Assembly: GCA_016710765.1 (NCBI GenBank)
Contig: JADJUJ010000003.1
Span: forward strand, 1 to 64,000
DNA from: Lewinellaceae bacterium
GTDB lineage: Bacteria > Bacteroidota > Bacteroidia > Chitinophagales > Saprospiraceae
Length of the DNA stretch: 64,000 nucleotides
Reading direction: 5' to 3'
Shown here: positions 21,380 to 29,782 of the stretch, one piece after another
How the letters are laid out: each line of letters begins with the position of its first letter
Position numbering within the stretch: the stretch's first letter is position 1
Position numbers and translations under genes: made by a program
Notes under the pieces: generated by a model
What the model saw: the letters and a program-made list of their open reading frames with translations, nothing else
What the model was told of the DNA's origin: nothing
The model's database searches: none

Positions 21380-23346
21380 ATGGCAGCAAAGCAGAAGAAA
21401 AACCCCGTTTCCACCAGGAAAACCATTCCTGGCGCTTCCAAACCAGCCGTTAAAACAAAAGCAGTACCTGCTTTTGAGGCAACGCATATCTTCCAAAGTG
21501 GGTTTTGGAAAACCAACTGGTTGCCGGCTTTGCTGTTGATGGTGTTGGCCTACGCGCTCTATGCTGCTTCGCGTGCGTTTGGCTATGTATTGGATGACCA
21601 AATGGTGATTTGGCAAAATGGTTTTGTACAAAATGGTTTTGCCGGCATTCGCGATATTTTTTCGTACGACAGCTTTATGGGCTATTTCAAAGAGCCAAAG
21701 TTTCTGTTGGAAGGGGGGCGTTATCGTCCGCTTTCACTGGCAACTTTTGCCATGGAGGTAGGTTTCTTTGGAAAGGATCACCCGGGTACTTCCCACTTCA
21801 TCAACATTTTGCTGTATGGCCTGAACGGCGTTCTGTTGTACAGGGTTTTGTCCGGGCTATTTCCGCTGCAAGCGGGCGGAAAATGGTTTTTTGGCCTGCC
21901 ATTTCTGGCTTCGGTTTTTTTTATGGCACACCCATTGCACGTAGAGGTGGTGGCCAATATCAAAGGGCGCGATGAGATTTTAGCCCTCATGGGAAGTTTA
22001 GCGGCCCTTTACGCCTCCCTTAAATATTTTGATACCGGTAAATCGGGTTGGCTGGCGCTGAGTGGTTTCATGCTATTTCTGGGCATGCTGGCCAAAGAAA
22101 ATGCCATCACCTTTTTGGCGATCATACCGCTGACCGTTTGGTTTTTTGGAAAAGTTCCGGCAGGCCGAAGCATGCGGGCGTTCTTCCCCCTGCTGATTGC
22201 TTTTTTGGTGTTTTTTATCATGCGCTACAAGGCCATGGGGTACATCATCAACCAGGGCGCTTCCATGACCGACCTGATGAACAATCCTTTCCTGGGCATG
22301 ACTACCGGGGAGCGTTTTGCCACCATTTTCCTGACCCTGGGCTGGTATGTTAAACTGTTGTTTGTACCGCATCCGCTCACGCACGACTATTACCCTTACC
22401 ATGTGCCAAAAGTAAGTTGGAGCGACTGGCGGGCTATTGGGTCCTTCGTGCTGTACGCCGGCATGGGGGTATGGGCTGTATTGAACCTCAACAAGCGAAA
22501 AGTGCCGGCTTACGCCATCCTGTACTTTCTGCTGACGCTCAGTATTGTATCCAATATTTTTGTTTCGGTGGGAACGTTCATGAACGATCGGTTCCTTTAC
22601 ATGCCTTCGGTGGCCTATTGCATCGTGGTGGCCTGGTTCCTTACCCGGCAGTTGCCCAACTGGCTTAAAGAGCAATCGGACAAACCCTACATCCTTGGTG
22701 TGGGTATTGCCGCTTTGATGCTCGGTGTTTATGGTTACTGGTCGTACCAGCGGGTGCCCGATTGGAAGGATGCCTTGTCGCTGAATACCTCCGCGGTGCG
22801 GGTGTCGCCCAACAGTGCCCGGGCCAACCTTTTTTATGCAACCGCCGTATACGAGAACTTGTACCAAAAACCAAGGACCCGGCCGTTCAGGCGCCCCTTG
22901 TGGACAGCATGGAGGTTCACCTGCGGAAAGCAACGGAGATTTACCCCAACTATCCTTCAGCGTGGTACATGCGGGCAGCCATTGCATCCTGTCGGTTTGA
23001 TCTCGACCATCAGATGGACCGCTTGTTCAACGAGTTTGACGGCGCCCTTGAAAAAATACCCAATCACGCCAATTTGCGCAAGTTTGTGGATGATTACATC
23101 AAGTACCTGTCTACCAACGGGGGCAACCCGAACAAGATTATTTCCTTTTGTTACCGGGAAGGGTATGAGTATTATTTTCAAAAACTTCACGATACCAAAT
23201 CGGCCATTGAGTTCCTGGAAAACGGGCTTCGGACACAGACGGAAGACGAGCGTTTGCTAACGGCTTTAGAGGAAGTGTACACTGCTGCCGGAAACCCTGC
23301 CAAGGCCGCCGAGATGAGGGCGAGGAATGAGAAATACAACAAATAA
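21380..23346 (+). CDS. TMTC-like multi-pass membrane protein with C-terminal TPR-like region (one frameshift)
   Basis: After a basic N-terminal tail come about ten hydrophobic helices. The first loop carries GYVLDDQMVI, resembling the Asp-Asp motif of glycosyltransferase-C enzymes of the TMTC/PMT type, followed by GGRYRPLSLATFAME and AHPLHVEVVANIKGRDE, both typical of TMTC-like proteins, and later NDRFLYMPSVAYC. The C-terminal soluble part has helical TPR-like character (YPNYPSAWYMRAAIASCRFD, EYYFQKLHDTKSAIEFLENG). The frames 21380-23260 and 22762-23346 join at the A run 22866-22870, one A short; corrected length 655 residues. Only 50 bp separates it from the adhesin gene, suggesting co-transcription. 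Eukaryotic TMTC proteins add mannose to cadherin domains; a glycosylation role here is inference. Confidence 0.75.
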
Positions 23347-23389
23347 ATCCAGCTGTTACACTACCCAATAACCTTTACAATCCAACTTA

Positions 23390-24346
23390 ATGAAAGTTAC
23401 CGAACACTGGAAACGCGCCAAGGGCAAAACACTGTTGTCTTTTGAGGTGCTACCTCCCCTGAAAGGAGGCAGTATGCAGGCTATTTTTAAGACCTTGGAT
23501 GCCCTGATGGAATTCAAGCCTCCTTTTATCGATGTTACTTACCACCGGGAAGAGTTCATCTATAAGAAACGTCCCTCTGGTTATTACGAAAAAACGGCAA
23601 TTCGCAAACGACCGGGAACGGTTGGAATTTGTGCCGCCATCATGCATCGCTACCACGTCGACGCCGTGCCGCACCTGATTTGTGGCGGTTTTAACATGGA
23701 AGAAACGGAGAACGCGCTCATAGACCTCAATTTTTTGGGCATTAACAATGTACTGGCCCTGCGTGGCGATGCCCGCCAATTTGAAGACAAGTTTCATCCG
23801 GAGGAAGGTGGCCACCAATATGCGATCGACCTGGTACGGCAAATTATGGCCATGAACCAGGGAATATACCTGGATTCCAACATTGTGAATGGTGAAAAAA
23901 CCGACTTTTGTATTGGTGTTGCGGGTTACCCCGAAAAACATTACGAGTCGCCCAACGCCGAAACCGACTTTCAATACACCAAAATGAAAGTGGAAGCGGG
24001 TTCCGATTACATCGTAACCCAGATGTTTTTCGACAACAGTAAGTATTTTGATTATGTGGCCAAATGCAGGCAGGAAAATGTTGCGGTGCCAATAGTTGCC
24101 GGGCTCAAGCCCATTACTAAAAAATACCAATTGACTTCCATTCCCAGAAAATTCTATGTCAACATCCCCTCCGACCTTGTTAAGGCCGTAGAAGCCGCAA
24201 AAGATGATGATGCCGTTCGGGAAGTTGGGATCGAATGGTGTATTCAGCAATCAAAAGAACTGAAAGCCGCTGGTGTTCCAGGCTTGCACTACTATACTAT
24301 GGGTGATACAGAGACGACCCGTCGGATAGCGGAAGCGGTGTTGTAG
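23390..24346 (+). CDS. metF: 5,10-methylenetetrahydrofolate reductase
   Basis: The enzyme reduces methylenetetrahydrofolate to methyltetrahydrofolate with FAD, supplying methyl groups for methionine synthesis. The frame (318 residues) shows the family opening SFEVLPPLKGGS with the catalytic-type Glu, PHLICGGFNMEET, NNVLALRGDARQ with the folate-binding Asp, and GSDYIVTQMFFDNSKYFD and PIVAGLKPIT near the C-terminal half of the barrel. Length and order are normal. It lies 43 bp after the TMTC-like gene, so it may share its transcript. No S-box or similar riboswitch is seen in the short gap. Confidence 0.93.
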   Translation: MKVTEHWKRAKGKTLLSFEVLPPLKGGSMQAIFKTLDALMEFKPPFIDVTYHREEFIYKKRPSGYYEKTAIRKRPGTVGICAAIMHRYHVDAVPHLICGGFNMEETENALIDLNFLGINNVLALRGDARQFEDKFHPEEGGHQYAIDLVRQIMAMNQGIYLDSNIVNGEKTDFCIGVAGYPEKHYESPNAETDFQYTKMKVEAGSDYIVTQMFFDNSKYFDYVAKCRQENVAVPIVAGLKPITKKYQLTSIPRKFYVNIPSDLVKAVEAAKDDDAVREVGIEWCIQQSKELKAAGVPGLHYYTMGDTETTRRIAEAVL

Positions 24347-24521
24347 CATTGTGTCATTGCAACAGTGGAACAATGCATCAATGATTCAATGTTAAATGTC
24401 AGTAACAGGCAATTCCTGAAGCTGGTGCACGTTTTGTTTTTGTAAATCCAATATTAAGCTGATCTTTCGCACTCCGATTCCGAAGGGGAAAACTGGAACG
24501 GAATTATTTCGGGTATTATTG

Positions 24522-25520
24522 ATGAGAAAACTTTTAACAGCCATAGCACTATTGGTGGGGACTTTGGGAAATGCCCAGGATCCTGTGTTTTCTCAATTTT
24601 ACGCTGCACCCTTACAACTGAATCCTGCATTTGCTGGTTCCTCCTTTGCCCCGCGTTTTGGCGGCATTTACCGCAACCAATGGCCGGGTATCAACCAGGC
24701 CTACCAAACCTATGCTGCTTTTTACGAACAAAGTATTGATCGGTTGAACAGCGGATTTGGCGTGTACCTCGAAGGCGATAATGCAGGCAATGGCATTCTC
24801 AAATCCACCAATGCTGCAGCCTTTTATGCCTACCGCATGCGGATTAATGACGCGCTCAGTATTAAGTTGGGCTTGGAGGCGGGACTGCGGCAAACAGCGA
24901 TCAATTGGGATTTACTTGTTTTTCCGGACCAATTAGATCCTTTAAACGGGGCGGTGAACACCAGTTTGGAACAGAGGCCGGATCAGAATTCCCATACCCG
25001 CCTTGATTTATCAACCGGACTGCTTCTGCAAAGTGATCGATGGTGGGCTGGTTTTGGCCTGAAGCACCTCAACACCCCGAACCAGGGTTTTCTACTGTTG
25101 AATGACAACTTGTCGCAGGGGCTTCCCTTGCGTTATACCGTGCAAGGAGGAATGGAAATTCGTGTTAACGAGCGCAATAAAGCCGGATTGCCCGCGTTTA
25201 TTTCTCCTAACTTCCTTTTTGTTTCCCAGGGACCGTATCAACAAATTAATCTGGGTGCCTATGCCGGAGTTGGCCCACTTTTTGGTGGTGTGTGGTTCCG
25301 GCACACCTTCGGTAACGCGGATGCTGCCATTTTCCTTGTCGGTTTTCGGGAAGGAATCTTTAAACTTGGGCTAAGTTATGACGCTACGGTGTCGGGCTTG
25401 GCAAATCAATCAGGCGGCGCTTACGAGTTAAGTTTGGGGTTTTTACTGGATAAAGACGAGATAACGACTAAAAAACACAACCGTTCGAAAATCAATAATT
25501 GCATGGGTATGTTCCAGTGA
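24522..25520 (+). CDS. PorP/SprF family type IX secretion membrane protein
   Basis: A signal peptide (MRKLLTAIALLVGTLGNAQ) is followed by the family opening DPVFSQFYAAPLQLNPAFAG and a predicted outer-membrane beta-barrel with repeated amphipathic strands, for example RFGGIYRNQWPGI and YTVQGGMEIRVNER. Length (about 332 residues) is normal. PorP/SprF proteins are outer-membrane partners needed for secretion or anchoring of particular T9SS cargo, especially adhesins with type B sorting domains, and one such adhesin lies upstream at 15514-21329. ATG 24522 is preferred to TTG 24519. The C-terminal tail (KHNRSKINNCMGMFQ) is unusual for a barrel protein, so a small error near the end is possible. 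Confidence 0.88.
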   Translation: MRKLLTAIALLVGTLGNAQDPVFSQFYAAPLQLNPAFAGSSFAPRFGGIYRNQWPGINQAYQTYAAFYEQSIDRLNSGFGVYLEGDNAGNGILKSTNAAAFYAYRMRINDALSIKLGLEAGLRQTAINWDLLVFPDQLDPLNGAVNTSLEQRPDQNSHTRLDLSTGLLLQSDRWWAGFGLKHLNTPNQGFLLLNDNLSQGLPLRYTVQGGMEIRVNERNKAGLPAFISPNFLFVSQGPYQQINLGAYAGVGPLFGGVWFRHTFGNADAAIFLVGFREGIFKLGLSYDATVSGLANQSGGAYELSLGFLLDKDEITTKKHNRSKINNCMGMFQ

Positions 25521-25575
25521 CGAATCATTTGCGTTAAATTTGGTACTCTACCGATGATGAAATGTTTTATTTGCC

Positions 25576-25583
25576 TACATTTG
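25576..25583 (+). promoter_or_regulatory. -7 box (TACATTTG) upstream of gldJ
   Basis: TACATTTG matches TAnnTTTG and lies 32 bases before ATG 25616. The longer open frame from 25562 would cover it, which favours the later start. Confidence 0.45.
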
Positions 25584-25615
25584 CTGCTCATTTTTTAAAA
25601 CGTGCTTTTAATACG

Positions 25616-27124
25616 ATGAAAAAATCGCTCATTCACGGGTTTAGTCTGCTTTTATTTGGCCTTCTTATGGCCAGCTGTGGCGGAAAAAAAGAACGCTCGG
25701 CAACCACCAACTGGCAATACAATGACCAGCAATGGGGTGGATTTGAAAAAGTTGACTACGAAGGCCAGGCTACCGGGCCTAATCTCGTTCCAGTTGAAGG
25801 GGGTACATTCACGATGGGTCTTACAGACCAGGATGTTACCTACGAATGGAACAACGTAGCACGCCGTGTTACGGTTTCTTCCTTTTACATGGACGAAACT
25901 GAAATTGCCAACATCGACTACCGCTGGTATCTTTGGTGGACACAAAACACTTTCGGAGAAACCTATCCAGAAGTGTGGAAACGCGCACTCCCAGATACCT
26001 TGGTATGGCGGGAAGAATTGGAATACAACGAGCCCCTGGTGGAGACGTATCTGCGCCACCCGGCTTTTGACGATTACCCAGTGGTAGGCGTCAGCTGGAA
26101 CCAGGCTACCGAGTATTGCAAATGGCGTACCGACCGGGTAAACGAGATGATCCTGATTGAAAAAGGCATCATTGATCCTACACCTGATCAGAAAAACGAA
26201 AATAACTTCAACACCGAAGCTTATCTCGTCGGCCAATACGAGCCATCCGTTCGCAAAAACCTGCCTGATATCCGTACCGGTGGTGAGCGCAGTGTGCGTC
26301 TCGAAGATGGCATCCTGCTGCCCGAGTACCGTCTTCCTACGGAAGCGGAATGGGAGTTTGCTGCCCTCGGCCTCTTGGGCAACCAGGCAACCAGCAAGGA
26401 TGAACTGATCACCGACCGCCGCATCTACCCATGGAACGGCAACACGGTGCGCTATCAAAAACGCAACAAGTACCAGGGCAAAATGCTCGCGAACTTTAAG
26501 CGTGGCGGTGGTGACTACGGTGGAATGGCCGGAGCACTCAACGATAAAGCATTTACGCCTTCGCCCGTGCGCTCCAATTGGCCAAACGATTACGGCTTGT
26601 ACAACATGGCAGGTAACGTAAACGAATGGACTGCGGACCTCTTCCGTCCTATGACCTCTACCGACCTTCGCGACGTGGACAACCACGACCTGAACCCTTA
26701 TCGCGGTAATACCTTCATGCAAAAGACGCTTGATCCTGTAACAGGTGCACCTGCTGAAAAAGACTCTTTGGGTCGTTTGCAGTACGAACTGGCCGATACT
26801 ACGACCACTGCTCTGCGCGACAACTACAAGCGTCCTGAAGTATACAACTACCTCGATGGTGACAAAGAATCACTGGTAGAATACCGCTACGGTCTCAGCT
26901 CGCTCGTCAGCGACAAGGCTCGTGTCTTCAAAGGTGGTTCCTGGGCAGATCGTGCATGGTGGCTTTCGCCTGGCGCACGTCGCTTCCTGGAGCAAGACAA
27001 ATCCAGCCGTGCCATCGGTTTCCGTTGTGCTATGACCCGTACGGGCAGCCCGACCTTTAACGATGATCCTGCCGGTAATACCTTTAAAACCAAGCATAAG
27101 AGCCCAAAAAGGCGCTATAAATAA
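25616..27124 (+). CDS. gldJ: Gliding motility / T9SS lipoprotein GldJ
   Basis: The start at ATG 25616 gives a lipoprotein signal with the lipobox LLMASC, placing Cys at about residue 21. The body is a formylglycine-generating-enzyme-like (SUMF1) domain: PVEGGTFTMGL, ETEIANIDYRWYL, YPVVGVSWNQATEYCKWRTD, YRLPTEAEWEFAA, GLYNMAGNVNEWTADLF, VFKGGSWADRAWW and SRAIGFRCAM. GldJ and GldK share this fold without known sulfatase-activating activity and build the outer-membrane part of the gliding/T9SS machine. GldJ is chosen because murF follows directly, as in other Bacteroidota. The tail is basic (KTKHKSPKRRYK). A strong terminator follows. Confidence 0.9.
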   Translation: MKKSLIHGFSLLLFGLLMASCGGKKERSATTNWQYNDQQWGGFEKVDYEGQATGPNLVPVEGGTFTMGLTDQDVTYEWNNVARRVTVSSFYMDETEIANIDYRWYLWWTQNTFGETYPEVWKRALPDTLVWREELEYNEPLVETYLRHPAFDDYPVVGVSWNQATEYCKWRTDRVNEMILIEKGIIDPTPDQKNENNFNTEAYLVGQYEPSVRKNLPDIRTGGERSVRLEDGILLPEYRLPTEAEWEFAALGLLGNQATSKDELITDRRIYPWNGNTVRYQKRNKYQGKMLANFKRGGGDYGGMAGALNDKAFTPSPVRSNWPNDYGLYNMAGNVNEWTADLFRPMTSTDLRDVDNHDLNPYRGNTFMQKTLDPVTGAPAEKDSLGRLQYELADTTTTALRDNYKRPEVYNYLDGDKESLVEYRYGLSSLVSDKARVFKGGSWADRAWWLSPGARRFLEQDKSSRAIGFRCAMTRTGSPTFNDDPAGNTFKTKHKSPKRRYK

Positions 27125-27145
27125 GCCACTTTGCTGGCTTTGACT

Positions 27146-27181
27146 AAAACGGGAGGACTTCCGAAGTCCTCCCGTTTTTTT
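27146..27181 (+). terminator. Intrinsic terminator after gldJ
   Basis: A perfect stem, ACGGGAGGACTT pairing with AAGTCCTCCCGT around CCG, is followed by a run of eight T. It separates gldJ from murF. Confidence 0.9.
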
Positions 27182-27267
27182 GTTAGCCTGAACTGTTTTT
27201 TACATCTTTGCGATCTGCATTTATGTAGTCCATCCAGGAGATATACGAGATCTACCAACGTTTTCCT

Positions 27268-28530
27268 GTGGTATCCACGGATACCCGGAAACTGGAGCCC
27301 GGTTGTATGTTTTTTGCACTCAAAGGCGAAAACTTCAACGGCAATGCATTCGCGGCACAGGCTTTAGCCTCCGGTGCAGCCTGGGCTGTTGTGGATGATC
27401 CCAGCCTTGCTGGCGATGCGCGCATGCTGCTGGTGCCGGATGTTTTAACGGCCCTGCAAGACCTTGCCCTGCACCACCGCCGGCAGTTTATGATACCTAT
27501 CCTGGCCATCGGTGGGTCCAATGGAAAAACGACCACCAAAGAGTTGGTTCATGCCGTTTTATGCAAGCAGTATCCTTGCCACGCCACGAAGGGAAACCTG
27601 AACAATCATATCGGCGTGCCACTCACCCTGCTGTCAATGCCAGCAGAAACCGAAGTCGCCGTAGTAGAAATGGGTGCTAATCATGCCGGCGATATCCAGA
27701 AATTATGCCAAATTACGGAACCTACGCACGGCTTGCTGACCAATATCGGCAAAGAACACCTGGAAGGGTTCGGAAACCTGGAGGGGGTCAAGCAGGCAGA
27801 AGGGGAACTTTTCGATTACCTCCGGGAACACAAAGGCTGGGCCTTTGTGAACGCTTCTGAAAAGTACTTGAAAAGTATGTCGCGCCGCAACCGTAGGTTG
27901 TTGTATTGCGCCGCGAATGAGCCGGAGCCGCACGATAACATCATTGAGGTGCAGCTCGTAGCGCACCATCCCTTTGTTGTTGCTGCTTTTCTCGATGAAA
28001 ACGACCAAAAGGTTTCGGTAAATACCCAATTGGTGGGTTGGTATAATTTCTACAATGTGATGACAGCGATTGCGCTGGGCATTTATTTTAAGGTGCCTTC
28101 TGCAAAAATAAAGGCAGCCATTGAGGGATATACCCCACGCAATAATCGCTCGCAGATCCTTCCGCGAGGCTCCAATACTATTTTGCTGGACGCCTACAAC
28201 GCAAATCCTTCCAGCATGGAAGCCGCTTTGAAAATGTTGAAAGCATTTCCTGCTGAACGTAAAATTGCCGTATTGGGCGATATGCTGGAAGTAGGTGCCG
28301 ACAGTCTTACAGAACATCAGATTATTCTGCGAATGGCAAGAAGGTCCGGGTTTCAGCAAATTATTTTGGTTGGGCCGGGATTCAAGGCTTGCGATGACGG
28401 CAAAGGAAAGGACGTTTTTCTGCCAGATGCAGGCGCACTGCGGGATTGGCTTGCTGCACATCCCATTGAAAATACCGTGTTGCTCTTCAAAGGCTCTCGT
28501 GGCATCCGGCTGGAAACGGCCCTTGACTAG
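27268..28530 (+). CDS. murF: UDP-N-acetylmuramoyl-tripeptide--D-alanyl-D-alanine ligase (stand-alone MurF)
   Basis: MurF adds D-Ala-D-Ala to the UDP-MurNAc-tripeptide in the cytoplasm, the last soluble step of peptidoglycan precursor synthesis. Visible are the N-terminal STDTRKLEPGCMFFALKG, the ATP-binding GGSNGKTTTKEL, VVEMGANHAGDI, TNIGKEHLEGFG, and the C-terminal LLDAYNANPSSMEAAL and AVLGDMLEVG. GTG 27268 is the first start in the open frame, but the same frame upstream reads SIQEIYEIYQRFPVV, which belongs to the family; an ATG at 27223 is followed directly by TAG. The true start is therefore probably 27223 with an error or mutation in codon 2. A second MurF is fused to alanine racemase at 34880-37395. 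Confidence 0.9.
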   Translation: MVSTDTRKLEPGCMFFALKGENFNGNAFAAQALASGAAWAVVDDPSLAGDARMLLVPDVLTALQDLALHHRRQFMIPILAIGGSNGKTTTKELVHAVLCKQYPCHATKGNLNNHIGVPLTLLSMPAETEVAVVEMGANHAGDIQKLCQITEPTHGLLTNIGKEHLEGFGNLEGVKQAEGELFDYLREHKGWAFVNASEKYLKSMSRRNRRLLYCAANEPEPHDNIIEVQLVAHHPFVVAAFLDENDQKVSVNTQLVGWYNFYNVMTAIALGIYFKVPSAKIKAAIEGYTPRNNRSQILPRGSNTILLDAYNANPSSMEAALKMLKAFPAERKIAVLGDMLEVGADSLTEHQIILRMARRSGFQQIILVGPGFKACDDGKGKDVFLPDAGALRDWLAAHPIENTVLLFKGSRGIRLETALD

Positions 28531-28547
28531 GTCGCGTTTTCCCTCAA

Positions 28548-29654
28548 TTATTCAAAACGTTTAAAAGCCAGCATCAAACGCTCGGGGAGTTCTTCCCGGC
28601 AGGCTTGCTGGTAGTCTTGATAGGAGCAGGGTATGAGCATGTGTCGCTGTTGCTTGCGTTTTACATCCACCGGTACCTGCATCCACCATCGACCGCTTTT
28701 TATGCTTTTCCAGAAAGTGAGCTGGTAATGCATGCTGCGAAAATCGACGATGTATTCCGTCAGGCCATCTTTGGAGACCGGAAAATCATTTTTTCTTTGA
28801 AAAAAACCTTCCATGAAATACCAGATCATCTGGCTGATACTTTGTGTGGTGACCGTTGAATTGTCTTGAGCGGGCTGGTAAACAAAGATCCCGAAGGATG
28901 TCAGCTTGTCGCTCATTCCGGCATAACGGCACAGTTGGCAGGCCTCTTCCGAAAAATATCCCGAAGGGCTTTGATCCTGCGCTGCTGGTGCATCGCAGCC
29001 TTTGAGTGCGCTCAGGTGGAGCGCGAGCAAATCGGCATCCCGAATGCTGGGTTCGGCTTCTTCAATGGAGGCCCTTGACCGGCCCAGTCGAAGGGCTTCA
29101 AAATTTTGAGATGCCAGGTACTGCAGTCCCTTGCTGCTGGTTTGGTGGATTTGATAACCCACAAGCGCAAAATGGAACAGCAAAGCATGGCGGGGTTTTA
29201 AAATGGGGCCATACACCGAGGCTTCGGTTTTTTCTGCTGAAAAACGAAACCGTTCATCAATTACTGCCATATTGACGAGGGCTTTGGCATTTTGGTAAGA
29301 AAGGAACTGTGCACGTGCCATATCATCTGAACCGCCGATAAGGATAGGCATAACCTTGCCGGAGAGGAGTTCGTACAGCACCGGTATCAGTAAGGATGCT
29401 TCATTGGGTTTTCTCAAATTACCCAGGTCCGCGATGGCTACCTCCTGAGCAGGTAGTTCCATGGCATACAATTGTTTCCGGATCGCATCCGCTGCAAGTT
29501 CATCCAGCCCAAGGATGGCAATTTTTACCCCTTTAAGGGATGGGAAATTCGTTTTATCGTGCTGCAACAAGCCAGCGCCCAAACAATCGTTGGGAAGCGC
29601 TTGGGCGTAGTGCAGGATTTCTGCGGATTGCGGCTTTAGCCAGTTTTGAAGCAT
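28548..29654 (-). CDS. Degenerate arginase/formimidoylglutamase-like protein
   Basis: This 368-residue protein has the layout of the arginase/agmatinase/formiminoglutamase fold: VKIAILGLDELA, an ALLIPVLYELLSG-type helix, PILIGGSDDMARAQFL, NMAVIDERFRF, and RDADLLALHLSALKGCDAP. In active enzymes these places hold GGDH, DAHxD and SxDxDxxDP, whose Asp and His residues bind two manganese ions. Here GGSDD, IDERF and ALHLSALKG replace them, so most ligands are missing and catalysis is unlikely. The gene faces murF tail to tail, 17 bp away, a position common for this family near gldJ-murF in Bacteroidota. A -7 box lies upstream at 29686-29693. Function unknown. Confidence 0.75.
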   Translation of the reverse strand: MLQNWLKPQSAEILHYAQALPNDCLGAGLLQHDKTNFPSLKGVKIAILGLDELAADAIRKQLYAMELPAQEVAIADLGNLRKPNEASLLIPVLYELLSGKVMPILIGGSDDMARAQFLSYQNAKALVNMAVIDERFRFSAEKTEASVYGPILKPRHALLFHFALVGYQIHQTSSKGLQYLASQNFEALRLGRSRASIEEAEPSIRDADLLALHLSALKGCDAPAAQDQSPSGYFSEEACQLCRYAGMSDKLTSFGIFVYQPAQDNSTVTTQSISQMIWYFMEGFFQRKNDFPVSKDGLTEYIVDFRSMHYQLTFWKSIKSGRWWMQVPVDVKRKQQRHMLIPCSYQDYQQACREELPERLMLAFKRFE

Positions 29655-29685
29655 AAATACAGGATTCGGGTCGCAAAGTTTGGCC

Positions 29686-29693
29686 CAAAAGTA
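29686..29693 (-). promoter_or_regulatory. -7 box (TACTTTTG) of the arginase-like gene
   Basis: The minus strand reads TACTTTTG, matching TAnnTTTG, 32 bases before the ATG at 29654. It is part of a divergent pair with the box at 29734. Confidence 0.45.
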
Positions 29694-29733
29694 AAGACTT
29701 TTACGGCTGTTGCAATCCGAATTCGAAATTGAC

Positions 29734-29741
29734 TACTTTTG
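29734..29741 (+). promoter_or_regulatory. -7 box (TACTTTTG) of the amino-acid dehydrogenase gene
   Basis: TACTTTTG matches TAnnTTTG, with a TTG about 21 bases upstream (29710-29712) as a possible -33 element. The start codon is 41 bases downstream. Confidence 0.5.
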
Positions 29742-29782
29742 CGGCCTGATTTGTAATTTGCCCTACCAATAATTTCCAACCT

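Noticed and set aside
25652..26722. A 356-codon minus-strand open frame
   Set aside because: It is antisense to gldJ and shows no family features.
25616..27124. Sulfatase-activating formylglycine-generating enzyme
   Set aside because: The fold is the same, but the lipoprotein signal, long insertions and the adjacent murF fit GldJ; no sulfatase is nearby.
27223..27228. Read-through of TAG in murF as a recoded amino acid
   Set aside because: No pyrrolysine or stop-recoding machinery is seen, and a base error or later start is far simpler.
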